DNA from: Methylotenera_A sp049687015
GTDB taxonomy: Bacteria; Pseudomonadota; Gammaproteobacteria; Burkholderiales; Methylophilaceae
NCBI GenBank assembly: GCA_049687015.1
Contig: JBAVIP010000029.1
Location: 62,001-126,000 of the forward strand
Reading direction: 5' to 3'
Length of the DNA stretch: 64,000 bases
The notes below the pieces were generated by a model that saw only the letters and a program-made list of their open reading frames with translations, was not told where the DNA came from and made no database searches. Both the position numbers and the translations under genes were made by a program. Positions 59,226-64,000 of this stretch are shown piece after piece. Every line of letters begins with the position of its first letter. Positions within the stretch are counted from its first letter, which is position 1.

Positions 59226-60572
59226 ATGGGGAAATCTGGCGGCATTATAGCTATCATTGCAGGGATTCTTGGCTTGCTTCCTGCGGCTTTAACCTTGATG
59301 CTTGGTGGTCTGGGTGCTGCATTTCAAGCAGATAGGGCTAATAGCGTTATCGCTTTTGGATGGGGTGGTATTTTTTTCTGCTTCCTTACAATTGTTTTCG
59401 GTGCCATAGCAATAAACGAAAAGAACAGTAAGATGCCAGGCATCCTGATTGTCATCTCTTCCATTTTAGGCGCTATATATGGTGGAAAACTTGTTGCAGT
59501 ATTGATGGTTCTGGCATTCGTGGGAGGAATGCTAGCGATGCTGGGCTCCTCTGTAACTGATACAAATGCCACATCAAAGGTTACTGTGAACGATGTAAAC
59601 ACTGCATCCGAGGTGCATGAAGCGACTGTGAACACCTCCTCCAAAGCGATGCATATTTTTTATGTTCTCATGGCAATCATTTGGTTATTTTTCATATATT
59701 CCAGCTCAGAAAATAAGGTTCAAGCTGTTTCAACACCAGAGAATAAAAATGAATCTACTCTCATAGCAGAGTCGGATCCCCTAAAAAACTTGGATGCAGC
59801 ACAACCCTCTGACCTTTCCCCAATTGGTGAACTAGCAGAGATATTTTCTTACGGCAGCGACAACACTGATCTGCAACGTGAAAACAAATTTAATGAAATT
59901 CATGGAAAGATTATTGCGTGGCAGCTACCAGTTTATGACATTAAGCGGGCTGGCGACGGATATACTATTCAAACAGATTCACACTATAAGAACGACTTAT
60001 TTGGACAAATATTAGTTGGAACATTTGTGCATGTGATTGCACGCAATGCAGATGAAGAGAAATTAATTGCGAGCCTTAAAACAGGGGATATAGTTTCTTT
60101 TAAAGGACTTGTTCATGACAGCACAATGCGTAATTTGGATATCAAGCCTGCAATTTTAATGGCTGTAGGAGAGCCGCCGGCGGAATCATTACAAGGTCAT
60201 GTTAACAATATGTCTTTTGGTAGCTATTTAGGTAAGCCTCCTTTAGAAATATTGGGTGACGAAGACATACATCAAATCAGCAAAAAACTATTGGGAAGTC
60301 ATCATGATAAGTTTCTTAATAATATAGCATTAGGTTCCGAAGCAGGTCTTGAAATGGATAGCTATTATCTTTTAGGATTTGGATGCAATAAAGACCCATG
60401 TGAAACAGAGCAAGCGGCTTTTGCTATTGATAAACAAACTGGTGAAATGTTTGCAGTGCTTGCTACATCAGAAGGTGTAAGCTTCTTTGGTGTTGATTCA
60501 GCGGAAAAATTGCCTGCTAATCTTCAATCCTGGTATGAGCAATTACCTAAAAAAGCCACCCCAGAAATTTAA
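59226..60572 (+). CDS. Membrane protein with OB-like and cysteine-pair C-terminal domains
   Basis: 448 residues. Four hydrophobic segments lie in the first 160 (GKSGGIIAIIAGILGLLPAALTLML resembles DUF4064 starts). Then comes a polar linker, and about 215-310 reads like an OB-fold (HGKIIAWQLPVYDIKRAGDGYTIQ ... LKTGDIVSFKGLVHD). The last 110 residues contain GFGCNKDPCETEQAAFAIDKQTGEMFAVL, a Cys-x4-Cys block recalling the CKPHDC of Ivy-type lysozyme inhibitors. The combination is unfamiliar. A terminator follows. Confidence 0.6.
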   Translation: MGKSGGIIAIIAGILGLLPAALTLMLGGLGAAFQADRANSVIAFGWGGIFFCFLTIVFGAIAINEKNSKMPGILIVISSILGAIYGGKLVAVLMVLAFVGGMLAMLGSSVTDTNATSKVTVNDVNTASEVHEATVNTSSKAMHIFYVLMAIIWLFFIYSSSENKVQAVSTPENKNESTLIAESDPLKNLDAAQPSDLSPIGELAEIFSYGSDNTDLQRENKFNEIHGKIIAWQLPVYDIKRAGDGYTIQTDSHYKNDLFGQILVGTFVHVIARNADEEKLIASLKTGDIVSFKGLVHDSTMRNLDIKPAILMAVGEPPAESLQGHVNNMSFGSYLGKPPLEILGDEDIHQISKKLLGSHHDKFLNNIALGSEAGLEMDSYYLLGFGCNKDPCETEQAAFAIDKQTGEMFAVLATSEGVSFFGVDSAEKLPANLQSWYEQLPKKATPEI

Positions 60573-60594
60573 CTTAGATTTAGCTTTTTAAGTC

Positions 60595-60629
60595 ACCCGT
60601 TACACCTTAATTGGTCAGCGGGTTTTTTT
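60595..60629 (+). terminator. Terminator module 1 of the small-ORF series
   Basis: ACCCG and CGGGT bracket a 19-base loop, followed by TTTTTTTACGTCTAT. The downstream ACGTCTAT and an AAAGGAG ribosome site recur at the next boundary (61170-61213). Confidence 0.7.
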
Positions 60630-60675
60630 ACGTCTATCAACCTACCAACAACCCATCAACAACCAAAGGAGCCTA

Positions 60676-61134
60676 ATGCCTAAACAACACACAAAACCTA
60701 AATCTAAAGCAATGCGAAATTTACAATCAGCAGGCAAAGGCATCATTATCTCAACCGGCAATACGGCAGCCAAAGGCGCTGAGAAAACTGCCAAATGGAT
60801 GGCAACGGATCATACTGGCGGTATCGAAGATATTAAGCTGATGCAGTCACAGCAGCGCGTAAGCTCTCTGCTTGCCCGTTCGCTTTTAGATATCCGTACA
60901 GTGGAAAGATCCAATGACCGAGTAGGTCGACTCATCGACACTGGCGTTGAGGCTAGCAATTCTGAGGTTATATCGGGTTGGATGGTTGACCATATGCTTT
61001 ATCTTTTAGATTTGCTATGGGGCTTTATTGGGCCAATCTTGAGTTATCTCCTTTTCAGCCTATTGAGTGTATTTCTGGTGATTCTATTCAACGTCATTTT
61101 CTTTGGCGCTTTGTATCTGTATTTCACTTCATAA
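60676..61134 (+). CDS. Small membrane protein of unknown function
   Basis: 152 residues. The N-terminus is Lys-rich (MPKQHTKPKSKAMRN), residues 20-100 are amphipathic helix with Arg pairs, and two hydrophobic helices end the protein (YLLDLLWGFIGPILSYLLFSLLS and FLVILFNVIFFGALYLYF). It follows an AAAGGAG ribosome site. No homologue is recognised. It is the first of four short ORFs separated by hairpins. Confidence 0.65.
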   Translation: MPKQHTKPKSKAMRNLQSAGKGIIISTGNTAAKGAEKTAKWMATDHTGGIEDIKLMQSQQRVSSLLARSLLDIRTVERSNDRVGRLIDTGVEASNSEVISGWMVDHMLYLLDLLWGFIGPILSYLLFSLLSVFLVILFNVIFFGALYLYFTS

Positions 61135-61169
61135 CACCTAATCCCATTTTTCACCTGCAATACCTATGC

Positions 61170-61192
61170 GCCCGTTTCATGCGGGCTTTTTT
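61170..61192 (+). terminator. Terminator module 2 of the small-ORF series
   Basis: GCCCG-TTTCATG-CGGGC is followed by TTTTTT and ACGTCTAT, the same tail as module 1. AAAGGAGTCCT then leads to the next ORF. Confidence 0.8.
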
Positions 61193-61213
61193 ACGTCTAT
61201 ACAAAGGAGTCCT

Positions 61214-61714
61214 ATGATTACGATTCACAATTTCAATGATGCATATCAGCATTTCCAATCTGGCGTTATCCCCAATCGGCTGTTACAAGACCAAGCAGCT
61301 GTCATGCTAGGTATTTGTCAAAACCCCCATCAAGCAGTCTCGAATGCACTAGAAATCACTGATAGCGATATTAATTGGCTACTCCAGCAGCCAGAAGCTG
61401 CGTTTGATTATGCAGATTTTCTGGGTGGAAATGTTTATGTTTGCGAGACAGAAATAGATTTAAAGCAAATCCATGGCTGCGATTTTGAATGGGCAGAAGC
61501 GCATGACGGATGTTGGCCAAATGTCACCGATATGCCGATGTCTTGGGATAGCTGCTGCTACTTGCAAGAATTGGTAGGTGAACCGCAATGGGTCATCTTT
61601 CTGTTGTGCTGGAACAATGCAGGTGGTCCTGTCTATTACGTACCTAAGCATCTGTGGAGTATTGCTAGAGTCACCGAGCACATTGCAGCAACAGATAGTG
61701 CATGGAGCGCGTAG
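61214..61714 (+). CDS. Hypothetical accessory protein
   Basis: 166 residues from the ATG at 61214, after AAAGGAGTCCT; the in-frame ATG at 61166 lies inside the terminator and is rejected. It is acidic, with no signal or membrane segment. The WVIFLLCWNNAGGPVYYVPKHLW block resembles a motif I associate with plasmid- and ICE-borne proteins of unknown function. Several aromatic and Cys residues cluster at 95-125. Confidence 0.65.
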   Translation: MITIHNFNDAYQHFQSGVIPNRLLQDQAAVMLGICQNPHQAVSNALEITDSDINWLLQQPEAAFDYADFLGGNVYVCETEIDLKQIHGCDFEWAEAHDGCWPNVTDMPMSWDSCCYLQELVGEPQWVIFLLCWNNAGGPVYYVPKHLWSIARVTEHIAATDSAWSA

Positions 61715-61780
61715 TGCGGCTTTTTTAGTATCTTATATGAAGGCCATTTTCAAACATCAATTTTACTTATGGAGCTCAAT

Positions 61781-62308
61781 ATGAAAAAAGTCACAAATCA
61801 TCAGAATATCCGCATCATCAAAATCAACAATTGCAAATCTTTATCCGGCAAAAGTAACTTGGAATATCAAATTGGCTGTCTCGACGATTCGGGCATCTTT
61901 GTCCGCGCGGTTAAAAACTCAGGAGGTGGCTGGTTCTCTAATGAATGGCTTGCACTGAACAAGCTCATTGAAGTGTTGCAAGCAACCAAGCAACCGCTTA
62001 CTTCGTATGCCTTGCAGACATTCTTTAAGGGTAAGTCCATCAATACCGCCGCCTTTGTATTTGCCGCATTGAAAGAAGAAGGCTTGGTAGCGAATGACCC
62101 TGACAACCCTAGATGCTACCTGTTGCAGTCTGTTGATAACTTTATGCAGCCAATCAAAGCATTAATCAGTTCAGGCGTTGCATTGCAAGATACCTCACTT
62201 AAAACGAGCAAAGCATCAGCCGTAAAAATCGACGACATCATTCCTGTGTTGTCATCTTCCGCAAAACTCACATCGGGCAAAACTAAAGCGCAACTGCATA
62301 AAGCCTGA
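61781..62308 (+). CDS. Hypothetical accessory protein with possible winged-helix core
   Basis: 175 residues from the ATG at 61781, after a GGAG. A small N-terminal beta region (IRIIKINNCKSLSGKSNLEYQIGCL) is followed by a helical region with LQTFFKGKSINTAAFVFAALKEEGLVAND, which could be a winged helix. The C-terminus is Ser/Lys-rich and ends KAQLHKA. It is not recognised. It belongs to the small-ORF series. Confidence 0.62.
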   Translation: MKKVTNHQNIRIIKINNCKSLSGKSNLEYQIGCLDDSGIFVRAVKNSGGGWFSNEWLALNKLIEVLQATKQPLTSYALQTFFKGKSINTAAFVFAALKEEGLVANDPDNPRCYLLQSVDNFMQPIKALISSGVALQDTSLKTSKASAVKIDDIIPVLSSSAKLTSGKTKAQLHKA

Positions 62309-62418
62309 TTTTAGTTTTCTTGTACTTCCAGTCCGCTTCTCTAAATCTTTCACCCTCTGCAATACCAAGCCCTGCAAGGGTTTCCACGCTACACCCTTTT
62401 TAACCCTGCCAATATCGA

Positions 62419-62458
62419 CCCCAATACCGACCTTTAGCGGTAAATCTTGGGGATTTTT
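62419..62458 (+). terminator. Terminator module 3 of the small-ORF series
   Basis: Nested arms CCCCAA/TTGGGG and TACCG/CGGTA form a long stem, followed by ATTTTTG and further T runs. It has the same role as modules 1 and 2 but different arms. Confidence 0.75.
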
Positions 62459-62500
62459 GTTTTTTCTTTCACATTTTCAAATTTACTAGGAGAAATCTCT

Positions 62501-62647
62501 ATGTGTATTCCCAACCAAAATTACCTGACCGACGCGCTTGAAACCGTGCTTGCATGGGATCTGCCTGATGAATCGTTACCACACGCTCTGATCAGTCAAG
62601 CGCAGTTATTGTCAGGCTTAGATTCAGATGAAAGCTGGGAACAGTAA
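62501..62647 (+). CDS. 48-residue hypothetical protein
   Basis: The sequence MCIPNQNYLTDALETVLAWD ... SDESWEQ is acidic and helical. The ATG follows AGGAGAAATCTCT. It is the last of the small-ORF series. It may be a regulatory peptide or anti-restriction-size protein; no basis exists to choose. Confidence 0.5.
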   Translation: MCIPNQNYLTDALETVLAWDLPDESLPHALISQAQLLSGLDSDESWEQ

Positions 62648-62682
62648 CCAAGTAGAATTTATTTATTGGTTCTAGCCAATAT

Positions 62683-62717
62683 CCATTCCGTTTTAGCGTT
62701 TGTGTTTAACGGAATGG
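62683..62717. repeat. Perfect 10-base inverted repeat in the 62648-62852 gap
   Basis: CCATTCCGTT and AACGGAATGG with a 15-base loop, no T run after. The rest of the gap is AT-rich and holds nothing I recognise. Confidence 0.5.
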
Positions 62718-62852
62718 CGTTGTCTGTATTAAGTTTTTAAATTGAACGGTTCTTAGGACTGCTATCGACTAACCATAGATTTATCCAATTAATTTATCCC
62801 AACCAATTGATTTAATGTTTAATTAATATAGTCGCGTCTCTAAATTTGCTAA

Positions 62853-63104
62853 TTATTTCATGACAACGATATTTGGCTTTACTGTAGACGTAGAATGACC
62901 AAACTCCCTATTGCTCATGCGAACGTGATAGCCAGCACGTACAAGAGTTATTAACTCGGATTCTGTCATTGTAGTTTTCCCCTCAGGATCATTTCTTGAA
63001 TTTGTTTTATATGCTTTAAAAGTGCCATCATCATATCTGTGGGGAGTTAATTCAATGCCGGCATTTTTGCCACGTAAAACTACATAAATTAATTTTTCTT
63101 TCAT
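62853..63104 (-). CDS. Small hypothetical protein
   Basis: 83 residues after a strong GGAGG ribosome site. The start KEKLIYVVLRGKNAGIELTPHRYDDGTFKAYKT and the helix TESELITLVRAGYHVRMS are beta then alpha. It is not recognised. It is the last of three minus-strand genes with the GIY-YIG-like protein. Confidence 0.6.
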   Translation of the reverse strand: MKEKLIYVVLRGKNAGIELTPHRYDDGTFKAYKTNSRNDPEGKTTMTESELITLVRAGYHVRMSNREFGHSTSTVKPNIVVMK

Positions 63105-63148
63105 AGTGCCTCCATGTTAAATTGAATTTAGGTTCAGAGTTTGATTGA

Positions 63149-63718
63149 TTAATGTCCTGTCATCGCGACATTCCATGACAAAAAATCACCTGATTTTCCA
63201 TTACAAAACCATCTTTCAATAGCTGCAACAACACTTTCGCCGTCGTCATTAAATGCGTCTACTAGGGATGCTACTTGATGGCTAAACAAATGACTATTCT
63301 CTGCAATTTGTTTAGCAGAAATGCATCTAATTTCAAATGTAACTTTTGGATTTGTAGTTGATTCACGTTCTATGTGTTTCCAGCATTGGCTATGAAAAAT
63401 TTGGTTTTCTGGTAGTTTTTCCATGGTAGTTGCATCATATGCTGGTGAAGTTCTCCAGCGATGCTTTAAACCATTTCTGGAAATACCTACATAACGAATA
63501 TGGAAATCGCTGTTAGCTACAAGATATAAACATGCACCACCCTCTCGCCAAGTATGTTCATCTAATATCTCGTAGTTTCCCTGTAGCCAGGGTCCAATTC
63601 TTGATCCTTTAGCAACATTACGCTTCCATTTTTTTCCACCTACGCCGTGAATTTTTATGACAGGTGTTGCCTTATTGAAAATTGTTTGAGCAATTTCTTT
63701 TGGGGTTAATTTATTCAT
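63149..63718 (-). CDS. GIY-YIG-like nuclease-fold protein
   Basis: 189 residues from the ATG at 63718, preceded by AGGAAA. CLYLVANSDFHIRYVGISRNGLKHRWRTS has the GIY-YIG layout: an aromatic strand, then YVGIS, then an Arg-bearing helix. The catalytic Glu of the family would be downstream and is not securely located. An N-terminal helix (KLTPKEIAQTIFNKATP) precedes it. It may be a nuclease of a mobile element or phage-resistance unit; activity is unproven. Confidence 0.6.
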   Translation of the reverse strand: MNKLTPKEIAQTIFNKATPVIKIHGVGGKKWKRNVAKGSRIGPWLQGNYEILDEHTWREGGACLYLVANSDFHIRYVGISRNGLKHRWRTSPAYDATTMEKLPENQIFHSQCWKHIERESTTNPKVTFEIRCISAKQIAENSHLFSHQVASLVDAFNDDGESVVAAIERWFCNGKSGDFLSWNVAMTGH

Positions 63719-63734
63719 ATTTTTCCTATTTGAA

Positions 63735-63992
63735 TTAATAATGGTTAATTCGTTTGAAGCGACTTCCAACGGTAATTAACTTTCCTGATGCAATAATTGC
63801 GTAGGCATCCATGTGCTCATTTAATTTTCCAAAAAGACCACCTGCGTAGGTTTCAATTTTTTTCTTCGATTGCTTATTGAAATATAAAACCTCAGCCCCT
63901 CTGGCATCATGTTCACGAACCCCAAATTGAATTAATAAATCTACAATCATTGGTGGAATCCCACGTTGTTGCCCGCGAATTACCGAATGCAT
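63735..63992 (-). CDS. Small hypothetical protein at the window edge
   Basis: 85 residues, MHSVIRGQQRGIPPMIVDLLIQFG ... IIASGKLITVGSRFKRINHY. The size and the alternating beta/helix order with basic tail recall RelE- or DUF4258-type proteins, but no catalytic set is proven. The start is 8 bases from the end of the window, so an upstream partner or longer start could be missing. Confidence 0.5.
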   Translation of the reverse strand: MHSVIRGQQRGIPPMIVDLLIQFGVREHDARGAEVLYFNKQSKKKIETYAGGLFGKLNEHMDAYAIIASGKLITVGSRFKRINHY

Positions 63993-64000
63993 AGTGCTTT

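Overview
The window is about 57 kb of ordinary chromosomal backbone followed by about 7 kb of accessory DNA. Gene content, moderate-to-low GC and synteny suggest a betaproteobacterium, most likely of the Methylophilaceae (Methylotenera-like). The basis is the kdsD-kdsC-lptCAB-rpoN-hpf-hprK-rapZ-PTS run, the def-fmt-htpX-rsmB-ntrYX block, a 6S RNA gene beside zapA, and a SAH riboswitch in front of ahcY. The genus is an inference; no rRNA gene is present.

Layout. 1-9 kb: the tail of a flavoprotein gene, a soxYZ pair coupled to an M48 metalloprotease, moaC, nhaA, thiO and a CPA2/Kef antiporter. 8-21.8 kb: Kdo synthesis (kdsD, kdsC), LPS export (lptC, lptA, lptB), sigma-54 (rpoN), hpf, and a regulatory PTS (hprK, rapZ, an EIIA of the mannose type, ptsH, ptsI), then prlC and xthA. 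21.8-34 kb, mostly minus strand: ntrYX, a DUF4390 gene, rsmB, htpX, fmt and def, then dprA, smg and metF. 34-38.5 kb: the methyl cycle (metF, ahcY, metK). ahcY has a clear SAH riboswitch behind a near-perfect promoter, and a relic of a second metK 3' end lies between metK and ahcY. 37.7-48.4 kb: dapF-DUF484-xerC, a ZnuD-like TonB receptor, dgkA, yggX, a truncated peroxiredoxin cut by a small palindromic element, rpiA, ilvA, a periplasmic beta-propeller and an EVE protein. 48.4-55.6 kb: 6S RNA, zapA and a zapB-like gene, then a cobalamin riboswitch leading a B12 uptake and salvage cluster (btuB-like receptor, membrane protein, cobU, cobC, cobS, cobT). This supports corrinoid salvage and lower-ligand assembly; no corrin-ring synthesis gene is in view.

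From tRNA-Phe (56.7 kb) onward the content changes. There is a decayed copy of a tRNA 3' end plus terminator, then lower-GC genes of mostly unknown function. These are a nucleotidyltransferase-fold gene overlapping a partner with no recognised function, an XRE regulator, a membrane protein with a cysteine-pair tail, a series of small ORFs separated by similar terminator modules, and a minus-strand trio including a GIY-YIG-like protein. This looks like a mobile-element-derived island whose far end lies outside the window.

The strongest candidates for something undescribed are the 57140-58590 gene pair and the terminator-separated small-ORF series. The most informative evolutionary traces are the metK relic, the degenerate NtrX ATPase module and the small dispersed palindromic repeats.
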